NCBI GenBank assembly: GCA_963920635.1
Contig: OY987307.1
Coordinates: 13,469,735-13,533,734, forward strand
DNA from: Pseudeuparius sepicola
Taxonomy: Eukaryota; Arthropoda; Insecta; Coleoptera; Anthribidae
DNA: 64,000 nt
Direction: 5' to 3'
The stretch's first letter is position 1. Every line of letters begins with the position of its first letter. This document shows, one piece after another, positions 12,440 to 23,507 of this stretch. Made by a program: the position numbers and the translations under genes. Under the pieces are notes generated by a model. The model did no database searches, had not been told where the DNA came from, and saw nothing but the letters and a program-made list of their open reading frames with translations.

Positions 12440-13460
12440 CTGATAAAAATTATATACAGGATGCGTTAAATCAAGGGAAAGTCAAAAGGGCCTTAATAAT
12501 TTCACAGGGTAAGACAAAAATTAAAAAAAGGTCTAAATTCATCACGTGGCAGACTTGAATAAGAAAAATACAGGGTGAATCAGAAACTAAAGCCAAAAGG
12601 ACCTAGTTCGTGACAAGGATAGAGGATGCATCAAAATTTATGTACAGGGTCTGACAAAAACCAATGCCAAAACGGTCTTAATAGTTTCGGCACGTGACCT
12701 CGTAGAACTAAGAATATAGGGTATATCAAAATTCCTGTACTTACAGGGTGTGACAAAAAAAATCAAAGCCAAAATGTCCTTAATAATTTAACCATGTGAC
12801 ATCGCAGATTTAATATGTGTATCAAAAGCCAAAAGGACCTTAATCGATGCGTGATTTTTCTCGTACAGCGGTGCACAACAAAAAATATACAGGGTGGCCA
12901 AAACAGCTGATGAAAATAATCGTGTACAGGGTGTGACAAAAGCCAAAAAAGACCACGTGGCTCTCAGAATTAAGAACAAGTAAGTCTCAAAATTCACATT
13001 TATACAGGATAGGACAAAAATCAAAGCTAAAACGGCGTTAATCTAAAGCTAAAAGGACCTTAATCGCTGCGTCACAGATTTTTCATATCTGGACAACAAA
13101 CGTATACAAGGCGGCATAGCCAAAAGGACCTTATAATCATCACGTGGTAGAATTAAAAATAGGTGAAAGACACGATGTCTCAAAATTTCATATACAGGAT
13201 AGGACAAAAACAAAGCTAAAAGGGCCTTACTCGTCTCAACACTCAACGTTCTGACAACTATATGTTATTATGTTATTTATCCTAATGATAAGATTCTTTT
13301 TAAGACCGATTTATAGAGATGTATCCGTTTTAGAATTTTTGAATATAAATAATACTGTGGTTATAAAAATAATGCGTTTTGACTTTTGCGCTGCGACATT
13401 TGGCGTTTACACGAAGTTTTGCCGTATACGCAGCGCTTGGCATTCACAGGGTCTGACAAA
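12440..13460. repeat. Degenerate tandem array with 'tacagggtgtgacaaaa' units
   Basis: The motif tacagggt(g/c)tgacaaaa, or close variants, recurs about ten times (near 12,457, 12,505, 12,570, 12,645, 12,745, 12,890, 12,925, 13,003, 13,193 and 13,446). Each copy is followed by a version of aaagccaaaaggacctta and often cacgtg. Unit length is irregular, about 50-150 bases. Non-coding. Confidence 0.75.
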
Positions 13461-13585
13461 ATACAAAACGGCCTTACGCGCTTCTCAACACTTGAAAAAT
13501 TATGCTTTTGTCCTCAAAACATTTTTTTCAGTTAAAACTGCCAATATGCCTATGCGAAACGCGTAAAAGAAGTCACGGCTGTTGA
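13350..13585 (+). repeat. Dispersed repeat family R4, copy 1
   Basis: The block from aatgcgttttgac to ggctgttgac recurs as reverse complement at 29,775-30,010 with about 85-90% apparent identity. It contains internal cgtttacacgaag / gcgtaaacg pieces. Non-coding. Confidence 0.8.
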
Positions 13586-13689
13586 CCCACCTTTCAGCAC
13601 ACACGCGCGTTTTACCCACGTTTCACACACTCACGCGCGTTTGACCCACGTTTGACCCACGTTTCACGCACGCACACGCGTTTCACGAA

Positions 13690-13760
13690 ACTCGGGCGTA
13701 AACTCGGGCGTAAACTCGGGCGTAATCTCGGGCGTAATCTCGGGCGTAAACTCGGGCGTG
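13690..13760. repeat. 12-bp minisatellite (actcgggcgtaa)x6
   Basis: Six head-to-tail 12-base units (actcgggcgtaa, with two units reading tctcgggcgtaa). They are preceded at 13,600-13,680 by imprecise repeats of cacgcgcgtttgacccacg. CpG-rich against AT-rich surroundings. Confidence 0.9.
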
Positions 13761-14003
13761 ATATTTTTAAAATATACCTTAAGGATTATTTCTGAATTAT
13801 GAATTAATTATCTTAAATATATGTAGGTCAATAACAGTCCTTAAACCGAAAATACCGACCTGTTTTTGTATAAGTATTTATAATCTTAATATGAAATAGA
13901 TAAACATCATTTGAAAAATCCAAATACATACTAATCTCTAACGCCCTAACTGATTTTCGATTAAAATTTTGTAGTGAGAGTGTTTCCATTTGTATCTACA
14001 GCA

Positions 14004-14222
14004 ATGGATGTCCAAGTAGTGGAAACCCAGCGTGGTCAGCCCGCAGTTTTACATTCGGGGTATAAATATTCCTTGAAGTGCGTAAACAAAAACTCGACGC
14101 AGCGCTGGATCTACATAAAGCGACAATGTCCAGGTTCCATAATAACAGGTGTTTGCGTTTTGGGACAAAAATCTCATTCCTGTGTTCCTAGTGCTACCAG
14201 AAATGAAGTTGAAGCTTATTGA
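14004..14222 (+). pseudogene. FLYWCH-type zinc finger fragment
   Basis: An ATG at 14,004 opens about 72 codons that follow the FLYWCH pattern: VVETQRGQPAVLHSGYKY, then a Trp, a Cys (KRQCPGS) and a C-terminal H-x-C (HSC) in place of the usual H-x-H. The Cys expected just after the Trp is replaced by Ile, so metal binding is doubtful. FLYWCH fingers usually sit at the N-terminus of MULE-type transposases or regulators; nothing of that kind follows here. It lies 390 bases upstream of the intact ORF at 14,609 in the same direction. Confidence 0.5.
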
Positions 14223-14545
14223 CAGCAGAAAACAATGCAAAAAGAAGTAAATCGAAATAGATTCTGAATTAGTTAGTGGCTCTACATACCAAATAACCTT
14301 GATAAAAGCGTTGTAATAAATGATTTTTTTCTATGAATTGCTATCGAGGGTATATTAGGCATACGTGGAAATTTATGTGGAAATTTTTCCAGTTTATTGC
14401 CTAAATGTGAAGATATGAGCGTGGTTCCCAAAAGGAGAATTTTCCGCTAAGTAATTGCAAATCTAAATTCAATTTATGAATGTGTATACAAAAACTGTCA
14501 AGTCAGTATCTATAGAAATTAGTAGTGGAGGGGATTTTTTAAAAG

Positions 14546-14578
14546 TATAAGAGTGCGCTAGCGACACAACATAATTAG
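14546..14578 (+). promoter_or_regulatory. TATA box and initiator of the 185-codon ORF
   Basis: TATAAG at 14,546-14,551 is followed 27 bases later by attagt (14,573-14,578). This spacing matches the promoters of the virion cluster at 57.6-63.2 kb. Confidence 0.5.
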
Positions 14579-14608
14579 TTGGTTTCCTGCGTTTTTTCTA
14601 TCAGCAAG

Positions 14609-15136
14609 ATGAGCGATAGTGGTTATGGTTCCTGCTCATCCCGTTGTTGCGACTACAACCACGAATTGGATGGGATGATTAATTTCTACGAAGAAGAAGC
14701 GATAAAAGAAGACCACCTGATTCTCGACACGAGCTTTACGCTAAAACCTAACAATTATTTTACTGTGCACTGTGGATTGAGTCCAGCGAGATGTTTTACC
14801 CTAGCAGTAAATATTATTAACCAGTTGGACAATTACAACAATGTTTATATGGATCACATGGAATGGAGTGAGCTGATTTTATGTTTGAGTAAATTGAGGG
14901 AGGAATTCTTTATCCATGATGATGCTACTGTAGTTACCACGAAGATTGCCAACATGGTTAGCTTAGATGGGCTGAAAATTGTAGTACTTACCAAAAACAA
15001 CATTTCTCAATATTTTGTCGAGTCAGATATTTTCGAATTACTTAGAATAGGTACAATTATTTCACTAAAAATAGATTTGTTCTTAAATTTTAAAATAACC
15101 GAATATTATAATAATTTTTTTGGATGGGGTCAATGA
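14609..15136 (+). CDS. Unknown Polinton-associated protein, 175 aa
   Basis: Intact ORF from the ATG at 14,609 (the frame stays open 10 codons upstream without an ATG) to TGA at 15,134-15,136, with AATAAA at 15,293-15,298. The product starts MSDSGYGSCSSRCCDYN and is acidic near the N-terminus (YEEEAIKEDH). No catalytic motif or membrane helix is visible. It has its own TATA/initiator and runs head-on into the polymerase gene, whose stop is at 15,594. Convergent packing next to a Polinton-type polymerase makes it probable that it belongs to the same element. It is intact while the polymerase is broken. I do not recognise its function. Confidence 0.6.
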   Translation: MSDSGYGSCSSRCCDYNHELDGMINFYEEEAIKEDHLILDTSFTLKPNNYFTVHCGLSPARCFTLAVNIINQLDNYNNVYMDHMEWSELILCLSKLREEFFIHDDATVVTTKIANMVSLDGLKIVVLTKNNISQYFVESDIFELLRIGTIISLKIDLFLNFKITEYYNNFFGWGQ

Positions 15137-18100
15137 ACTTTTAATGAAATGTAATCGTGTTTTAAGTCCCTTAGATATAATTTTAGAATTATGTAGGGTA
15201 TCATTTACGCTGGAAACATACTGTATATTTGAACTTATGCATTTTATTAGATATAAGCTAGTGGCAGATTTATATGGGAGGAGATATTTTTAAATAAAAC
15301 AGAAAATGGTTAATCTGTATTTTTATTTTTTTCCACATACAAGGAAACATATATCACAATATTTTAAAAAATTAAATGTAAAGCTTAATTTTACTCTATA
15401 TAAAATATAGTAGATAACAAATTATAAACACATAGTTGATAGAAAACTATGTAAAATTAAGCCAAATACTCCCTGCCCTGGTTTAAAATATGTACGATTA
15501 TTTAGTAAAATTGAACTGGGTGCCTTAAAACTATTTCAAATTATTATAAATTTAAAAATATCTTGAACTATTCTCTTTTGAGACGTTGTAGCCTTAGGGG
15601 ATTGAATCGTAATCCTCAATTCGCCGCCGCTTATTAAAAGTGACTCGGAATATTTTCTTTTCCTCTACGGTTACAACTTCGTGCTCGTTTGTACGCCGGA
15701 TGTTGGAGCTTGTGATGTAGACTGGGGCTTCCTGGGCCAGTATCATATCCCTCAGCCTAGTGAAATTCACGATTTTGGACGAGTCGTAGGTGATGCGAAT
15801 ACCTGGAACAAATAATTTTCGTAAAATACCGGACAACAGAACTATTATTATTACCTTTAGCTTTGCATACTTCGTGCTGCTGCCCCGTGGTTGGAGAATA
15901 CGCTAGATATGCGTACAACTTTGGTCCGCCAGATGTAAAGTCGGTTATGAACGACCCCGTACCGTAACACTCCAGCTCGTCCGTCATTTCTCCGAGGAAA
16001 GTCCCGATAGGCACGTCGTACTCTCCGGGTTTCGAAATGTATATCACGCTATCTGTGTCGTAATATAACACTCTTTCGTTGAGCTGTTCGAGATAGCTGT
16101 AGAGTTTTAGACGAGCTTGGGCAGTTGTATACACTGCGAGGGCTACGTTTACTGTTGGCAGAATAGCAAAACTCTCTTCTATGTACTGCCAATTTACAAT
16201 TAAGGTGTTCTCGTTGATTGGAAGGGCGTTATTTACTTCTATAGAAGGGTTGGTTAACATTGAAAAAAATTGCTCTGGGTTATTGACGATGGAGGTTTTA
16301 CTTTGGTTTTCTTTTTGTCCCAATTTTCCCCAAAAAGATGTTATGACAGCCTTTCCTAACCGTCGTTTACCGGGGTTAAAATCGATCTGGCTACATGTTA
16401 GTGTAACTCCCTCCCTTTCAAAGTACTCTTTTATGTAGGCTTGTTTACTTTCTTGAGAATTACAATCGGCAGGCCAGCCGGACGCTTGTTGTTTGATTTT
16501 TAAAAATTTACTGATATATTCAGAAAATAAACCGCCTGTCTTTGTCTCTGGGTTATATTGCTCCACCTTGTATTTCCATATTTCGTGTATCTCGACAATA
16601 TGGTAGCCCTTCTCAAGACTTTTCAAAATTTCGTCAATAACCCAGGTGCCGTTCAGAGCTCGCTGGTCGTCGTTGTGGCTACAATTTTCCTCGTTTTGCT
16701 CTTCGGCACATGTTCTGCACTGGACAAACAGAAGCTTGGAATTCATTTTTAGCGGTAGCACAGGGTGGTACAAATTCTGGGGCGGCACGATTTTACATTT
16801 AATGTCTGTTTCTTTTAGGTTGAAATTGTAACATTCCTCTCCAACGTAAACTTGGGGGTGTCCTATAGGGTACTTCCCGTATTTACATACCCAAGGGTAG
16901 AGAGAGCAGACATCTACATACTTAATTTTTTCGTCGGCGGCTGTCTTGTGATATAGCTTTGTGGCTCCCGTTCTCCCTCCGTAGAAAGCATCTCTAGGGT
17001 TTAGGGGTGTTTTCTGGAGTAGCGGGTGATTTTGCAGAGTATTTTCTAGATCAGGTGTAAGTTCTCTGCGAAATTCACATTCCCATTTTACTATAACTTC
17101 ATAACCTAGACTCCGTAACCGCTCGACTTTGGCCAGTGTAGACTCGTATCTATTTTCCATCGTATCGGTGGGGTCTTCGTGTGTCGGTTTGCTTCTGTTG
17201 GTTTTGATGCATTGGGGACATCCGTGAAAATAGCACCCGTTGAACTCGAAAATTTGGTTTGTTGCTTCGCAAAAACCGTCTACTTTTACGCCATTAAGAA
17301 CGATTTCTCTGCCTTTTGCCGCATGCATAATGTCAATATCTCTTTGCCTTTCCTCGCTAATTAGCCACATTATCGCAATTTTTGACTGATTGTCGCGCCA
17401 TCTGTAACCGTTCTTTGCAATTATTCCTATTGTATTGGGTTTTAAAAAGTTACGGCGAAATATTTTGTTACAGGCGGAGGGCAGGGTGCAGGCTTCGGTA
17501 AAAGGACATACATGTTCTAGCAGCTGTTCTCGAAACTTTAGACAGGCCTGTGTTAAGATCTCCACGTCCGAGATGCAATAGGAGACAATTTCCCGCTGGA
17601 AATCAAATTGGTCATTCTTATGCTCCTCGTACCATTTTACAAACTGGTCTCTGTCGTTTGGCTTCATTGAATCAGGTACTCAATTTCTGGCATTGATCCT
17701 ACATAATTTTGATTTTCCGCGGTGTTGAATAAATGTGGAAAATACCCCTTTTTCAGCTCGACGAGTCCAAAAGCTTTGGGGAGGGCCGATAATGCCATAG
17801 GAAAGTAATTAATGGAGTCTAAAAATGTAACGTTACCTGTCTTCATCGAAATTAATTTTGTTCCACGAGTGATTAGCTCGGGAGTTAGGTCTGTTTGGGT
17901 AAGTATATGATTTAGAATGAACTGATGATCAAAACTCTGTCCATTATGGGCGATGACAACTACAGTTTTGAATTTTTTCCTTATCTCCAAAACATGATTC
18001 AGGAAAGATGCTACAGGTGAGGACCCTTTTAAAACTTGAAGTCTTACCCCGCATTTTTCACAAATTTCTTTGCCTTCTTCCCCTAGACAGTTAGAACAGC

Positions 18101-19193
18101 GCTTGGCAAAGACACATAAGGTGGGTTCGTGTAATAAGGCCCCGCCCTCCGTGTGTTTTTCCTGTCTAGTTTCTAAATCATAAAAAATGAATAAGAGATC
18201 TTTTGTTTTTGGCTTCCCTGTGTCCATCTGCATATGACATAAATGATCACCAGGCATGTGTTTCTGGCAGATCTTACAGTAAATTTCGCCGCATGTATGC
18301 TGACGATTTTTCTTCACGGTTTTCAGACAGTCCTCGCAACGCCTTATCTCGTCACAAATTGTTTTTTTACCCTTCTTGTGCTTATCAAAACAGGTTTTGC
18401 TTCGAAAGATCCTGTTGCAGTCCTGACAGCGCATATTTTGTTCCAATATACAGGGTGGAGCTTGTTGACATGCATAGCAGGTTCCACCACAGCGGCGTTT
18501 ATCTTTAGTGTTATACGGTATATTGCACGTCTCGCAGAAGTAGTCGCACACAAAAGCAGCTGTCAGCGAAGTTATGATGTTGTAATGCCCTCGTGATAGA
18601 GCAAATTCAGATTTTTATTGGTTCCGGTACCCTTAAATACAAGGTCTCTGCCTTTGGTTCCATACATATACACAACTATGTTGTAGTCTTTCAGGTAGTT
18701 TTGAAACTGTTGTAGTTCAGGAATTCTTGCCCCCTCTTTAGGTATTTCGATACCGGCCTCCTCCACGATTTTCTTGGCATGCATGGTTTGGAGCTTAGCT
18801 ACGTCTAGTCTTACTTTTGTGTACTCTGGATCTTTGTCGATTTTCGCTTTTGCTACCACCAGCGCCCGTGGTAGACATACATTGTCGTTATTATTAATAA
18901 CGATAATACCTTTGCGTATCTTACATTCTTCCGTAAAACTGTTGTATTTCGCACCTCGACCCTTTCCACAAGGTAGTTGAACGGAGGTGACCCCCAGAAC
19001 AAAAGTGTCCGTGTTCAGAGCCTCCCCATTGCTCTGGAATATGCTGGACAGCACGCGCCAAACGTCTTCTACCGTCACCTTAAAATAAAAAATCTAGTTA
19101 ATTTTTTCTGTAAAATATTCTTGGCGATTTCAATTCATTATGTTACGCTGCCTGATACTGTAATCAATTATATTATTATTGTTATTATTTTTA

Positions 19194-19968
19194 TCTCGAC
19201 TTAGCCAAAAGGCATTCGCACTCCCTCTACGGGGAACATTCACTCAGATCCCGGGTATCCCGGATACCAAAAGGATCTGGCTCGGACGAGACCCTTGCCA
19301 TGTTATCGGGCCTTAGGTGACATTGATGTTGTTGGATGATCCTGCATTCCCCATGAATTTCCTGAAGGTTCGGGCTGTCGCAAGTAGTACCGCTTTCTGC
19401 ATGGACCTGTAAAGACTATCAGTTAGACCCAGCTCCTTGATGTTTCTCAGCAAACTTTTTGGTATAACACCAGTTGTTGACATGATGATTGGAATCGTCT
19501 GGACGTTCTCCATTTCCCATTGCCTTCTAATTCGTTCTTCTAAATCTCTGTACTTCGCGATCTTCTCGACTTGCTTCACACGCAGGTTGTTGTTGTTTGG
19601 GATGGCCACATCAATCAGAGTTGTCTTCCTAGAAATTTTATCAACTATTATAAGGTCCGGTCTGTTATGGGCAACTCGTTGATCAGTCAGAACTGTACGA
19701 TCCCAGTACATCTTGTAGTTGCTGTTCTCAAGATCAGGCTCAGGTGTGTAGTTGTAATATGGGACCCTCTCTGCCTGCACAAGCAGCAGCTTTTCCGCCA
19801 GTTCCTGGTGCAAGATCTTGGCAACCGAATCGTGTCGTTCCTTATATTCCGTTGATGCGAACATCTGACATCCTCCTGTTATGTGCTGGATTGTTTCTGA
19901 AGTTGGGCACCCGTATCTGCATCTGTCATCTACTACCGATGCATCTCCTACAATGAATTTGAAAATTA

Positions 19969-20000
<32 letters not shown>

Positions 20001-21440
20001 GTTATTATTTGTGTGGGTGATTTTGCAGAGTATTTTCTAGATCAGGTGTAAGTTCTCTGCGAAATTCACATTCCCATTTTACTATAACTTCATAACCTAG
20101 ACTCCGTAACCGCTCGACTTTGGCCAGTGTAGACTCGTATCTATTTTCCATCGTATCGGTGGGGTCTTCGTGTGTCGGTTTGCTTCTGTTGGTTTTGATG
20201 CATTGGGGACATCCGTGAAAATAGGACCCGTTGAACTCGAAAATTTGGTTTGTTGCTTCGCAAAAACCGTCTACTTTTACGCCATTAAGAACGATTTCTC
20301 TGCCTTTTGCCGCATGCATAATGTCAATATCTCTTTGCCTTTCCTCGCTAATCAGCCACATTATCGCAATTTTTGACTGATTGTCGCGCCATCTGTAACC
20401 GTTCTTTGCAATTATTCCTATTGTATTGGGTTTTAAAAAGTTACGGCGAAATATTTTGTTACAGGCGGAGGGCAGGGTGCAGGCTTCGGTAAAAGGACAT
20501 ACATGTTCTAGCAGCTGTTCTCGAAACTTTAGACAGGCCTGTGTTAAGATCTCCACGTCCGAGATGCAATAGGAGACAATTTCCCGCTGGAAATCAAATT
20601 GGTCATTCTTATGCTCCTCGTACCATTTTACAAACTGGTCTCTGTCGTTTGGCTTCATTGAATCAGGGCTGTAGTACTCAATTTCTGGCATTGATCCTAC
20701 ATAATTTTGATTTTCAACTCTTGGGCCGTTCGGATCTTGGCACCCATTACAGTGATGACTGCCGTTGCGGCACAGTAGATTAACATGTGCATACGTTCTA
20801 ATGTTGGTGTCACTGAAACATAGCTTGGTAAAATTCTTGTGTTCATAAGATCGAGCACGATCGCAAGTTTCCTGGAAGAATTTAATCTTGGTAGCAGTGG
20901 CCTGCTAAGTGGGTCTGTGCCTTCGTATCGCAATACTGCCTGTCTCATATGTGTGTCCAAGCCTTCAAAATGTTCTTCGTTAACCGATTCCAGACTCTCG
21001 GTTGTTGGTTCTACCGTTTCGGCTTCTAGTTGTTGTCCAGGCTCTTGAAGTTCCCCATTGTTGTTGTTGTCATCTATGTCTATGTGTTCGCCGTGGATCT
21101 CTAGCTCAACTTCCCGTTTGATAGCGTTAAGTCGCGTTTCTGGAATTCGGTTATTTCTTAGAATAGTTCGATACTGATCTGACACTCTTTGTTCAGACAC
21201 TTGCATGTGCGGAAACTCCCTGCAGAACTCGGCATGCAGTTGTTGTCGGTAGCCGATCATCTCTTGTCCTAAGTTTGTCACCCTGTAAAAAATACGCATA
21301 ATCGATTCATTCATGGACACAGTCCATTTCATGCGTCGTCGTTGTAATCCCGCCTCTGTGAACGCTGGCTGAAGTTCCCGCGCAGCACCTTCGGTGGGTG
21401 GAACCCTAGTTCTCGTTTGGCTCCCATGTTGTAGATGTTC

Positions 21441-21479
<39 letters not shown>

Positions 21480-21490
21480 GTTATTATTAT
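19194..21490 (-). mobile_element. R4/Dong-like retrotransposon chimera inside polB intron
   Basis: Minus-strand order: a TAA-type tract (about 21,440-21,490), the retrotransposon N-terminal ORF (21,332-20,703, starting MKWTVSMNESIMRIFYRV), a piece of polB (20,716-20,013), another TAA tract (about 20,010-19,965), then the retrotransposon C-terminus (19,958-19,194) ending at a third tract. The C-terminus has a restriction-like endonuclease pattern, RPDLIIVD followed by LIDVAIP, typical of R2/R4-group non-LTR elements. The reverse transcriptase domain is missing and polB sequence occupies its place. Insertion next to TAA repeats is known for Dong of the R4 clade. Short direct repeats (gttatgct/gttacgctgcctgata...) lie on both sides near 19,139 and 21,490. 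Confidence 0.75.
20013..20716 (-). pseudogene. Duplicated polB segment
   Basis: Bases 20,013-20,716 repeat 17,026-17,717 of the polymerase gene in the same orientation with only a few substitutions. It spans the Exo III motif and the following zinc-finger-like region. Unlike the main gene it keeps the seven bases (ggctgta) at about 20,668, so its frame reads through SMPEIEYYSPDSMKPND. It ends abruptly in retrotransposon sequence on one side and in a TAA tract on the other, so it cannot be expressed alone. Confidence 0.9.
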
Positions 21491-21910
21491 GTTATGCTAC
21501 CTGATATACTGTAACCAACTATTATTATTATCATTATTATTATTGCTACTGATTAAAACATTTAAAATTATTATCTGCTAGTTTGTGAAAAACTTACTTT
21601 TGAGGCTTCCCTAAATGACATCCATCCCTCCCCTTTTTGGAACGCTGGGCTGGTAAAAGTAAACGCCACCCTGTCGGTCGGTAAAAGGTCAGATGTGGCA
21701 TGTAAGATCGCGTCCTTGATGGCAGCTTTTGTCCAATCGCTAGGGTCTTTGCTCTCCGGTACCTCTTCAATTTTGAAATTAAGGCGACGCCCTAGCAGAT
21801 TGAAACGTTTGACCCGCTGCAGACAGTCCTGGATGATCACGAATTTGTCCATCTCGCTAAAATAAATGAATTTTAATTTTTCAACCGGCAAAAATTAAGA
21901 AAAATTTACC

Positions 21911-22081
21911 TTGTTATTCGTGAAAGTAGTTGGCATAAACACTTCTTTAGACTAAAACCAAAACCTAGAAAATGAGTTAATTTTAATTATTTCAATTAGC
22001 GAAAACTAAGAAGATTTACCTCTGGTGATTTGTAGACTAGTGGTATAAGTGTATAAGCACTCCTTAAACTAAAATGTAAAC
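21911..22081 (-). other. Two homologous 5' mini-exons of the polymerase gene
   Basis: Upstream of the polymerase ATG, two short stretches at 22,081-22,020 and 21,965-21,911 are each flanked by an AG acceptor (ctttccag, ttttctag) and a gtaaat donor. They and their following introns align with each other as a tandem duplication of about 115 bases. The proximal one contains an ATG that reads nine codons and stays in frame with MDKF if the acceptor cgag (ending at 21,853) is used. The distal copy has lost that ATG. These are likely alternative leader exons. Confidence 0.5.
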
Positions 22082-22830
22082 CTGGAAAGAAAAAAAAAAA
22101 AGGAAATTACGCCTAGTGTTTTTTTTTGTAAGCTTCAGTCAGTTGAGTAAAAAAGTATGGAACTGTTTTATATTTTCTGAAATATTCTCTTAGTAAAGGT
22201 TTTTAGCATTATTTATAAATTAGTGTCAGTTTAATAAATTCGAAAAAAATGTTTGTTAAATTTTCCAGACCCAAAATGTACTTATCCATTTGCCCTACTC
22301 AAGCCAATATATTTTTCGGGCTAGTGACGATGTACGTTTTCATACTTTCGATGGGCTTGTGTGGAAAAATCGCTCAAAATCTCGATTTTTCTTTTTCAAC
22401 CCTTTAGCCTTCTGTTTGGTTCTGTCAAGTTTGGTTTTCCGAAACCGGGTTCTATTAATTAACCATTTAATGAACACTGCTTGCGTGAAAATATCGAATC
22501 AAATTGTGAAAAATGAAAAATCGAATTTTCCATAATATGTTTTACCCAGGGGCCACTCGTAAATTTCCCTTCATTCTACTCAACATCGATGTACTTTTGA
22601 ACCCTCTTCGAGGCTTGTATGCGAAAAGGGAGCACCTAAATCTGTCACTATCTGACGGTCTATATCTTTGATCTAACATAAGACTTTTTTAATTGTAGGA
22701 ATTTATTATTGTTTCTAACATTAAAACAATAATAAGTTAAATTTTAATAATTTCTGTAGTCAATTAAAAAACCTTAATGGTACTTTTTGTTTGAGCCCAT
22801 AAAAGTGGTCGTAGTTAAATAAAGTTTTAG
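22082..22830. other. No gene seen
   Basis: AT-rich DNA upstream of the polymerase leader exons. Its promoter should lie at the low-coordinate end, but no clear TATA/initiator pair was found. The 81-codon ORF near 22,290 has no recognisable domain. Confidence 0.4.
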
Positions 22831-22888
22831 CACAGAAAATATACTACGAGTTATATTTACTAAACTATACTACGAGTATATTTTCTGT
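22831..22888. repeat. Hairpin repeat
   Basis: cacagaaaatatactacgag at the left is mirrored as its reverse complement (core ctcgtagtatattttctgtg with one change) at the right, around a loop of about 20 bases. Confidence 0.7.
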
Positions 22889-22980
22889 GGTTATAGCCTT
22901 GTTTATGGATACCCTAGTCAGCCAATATCTGACACTGACATAAGGACGTGACAGAAATACAGTAGATATAAAGGAACTAT

Positions 22981-23507
22981 TTTGCAAAAATAAAGTTGTC
23001 CAGCTGTTTTTTTTTTGTAGATTTTAATAGAAGAAAATTAGTAGGCAATGACTGGGCCACTTTAATTTTTAGCACCATCTGTTACCTGTAAGTAATCCAA
23101 TATTGCTCTCGTATCCTTATGACTCTGTCACACATTGGCTAACTAGGGATTCCATAGGCAAGGGTTATAGCCTTGTTTATGGAATCCCTAGTTATCCGAT
23201 GTGTGACAGAGTCATAAGGATACAAAGGCAATATTGGATACAAGCAACAGATGGCACCAAATTAAAGTGGCCCAGTGGCCAAGGATGTTGCACAATATAA
23301 ATCTTGTTTAATATGTCACGAGAGTAATAAGGACATTCCAGCAATATTGGATGCAAGCAACAGATGGCGCCAAAAATTAAAGTGACCCGAGTCATTGCCT
23401 ACTAATTTTCTTATATTAAACCACAGACCTATATAGCTTCGCTAAGCTATATAGGTCTGTGATTAAACTCTACCAAAAAATAGCTGGACAACTTTATTTT
23501 TTGCAAA
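22981..23507. repeat. Foldback MITE with nested hairpin
   Basis: tttgcaaaaataaagttgtc at 22,981 is mirrored at about 23,485-23,507, and the following gcaatgac...ccacttta block is mirrored near 23,260-23,400, partly in two copies. The centre (about 23,130-23,220) is a palindrome around gttatagccttgtttatgga. A perfect hairpin with 18-base arms and a cgct loop sits at 23,422-23,461 in the right arm, probably a later insertion. Confidence 0.75.

Larger units (their letters stand above)
15594..21852 (-). pseudogene. polB: Polinton/adintovirus-type family B DNA polymerase, spliced, broken
   Basis: Protein-primed-type DNA polymerase B that would copy the element's linear DNA. Coding exons on the minus strand: 21,852-21,598 (85 codons from MDKFVIIQDC), 19,078-15,855, and 15,802-15,594. 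Introns 21,597-19,079 and 15,854-15,803 (52 bases) have GT/AG ends and keep frame. Cys-rich zinc-ribbon-like pairs near 18,240-18,550 precede the exonuclease motifs YDLET (Exo I), AHNGQSFDHQF (Exo II) and YCISDVEIL (Exo III). Polymerase motifs are DVCSLYP (A), SFWGKLGQ (B) and YYDTDSV (C). All catalytic Asp are present, yet the gene is dead: one base is missing near 18,581 and seven near 17,672, each shifting frame. The intact length would be about 1,250 residues, normal for the family. The large intron holds a retrotransposon chimera. Confidence 0.88.

Noticed and set aside
12440..13460. Possible CRISPR-like array
   Set aside because: Units are degenerate and irregularly spaced, with no constant repeat or unique equal-length spacers; the genome is eukaryotic.
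16181..18596. Plus-strand ORFs opposite the polymerase gene
   Set aside because: Antisense shadows of a conserved coding sequence on the minus strand.
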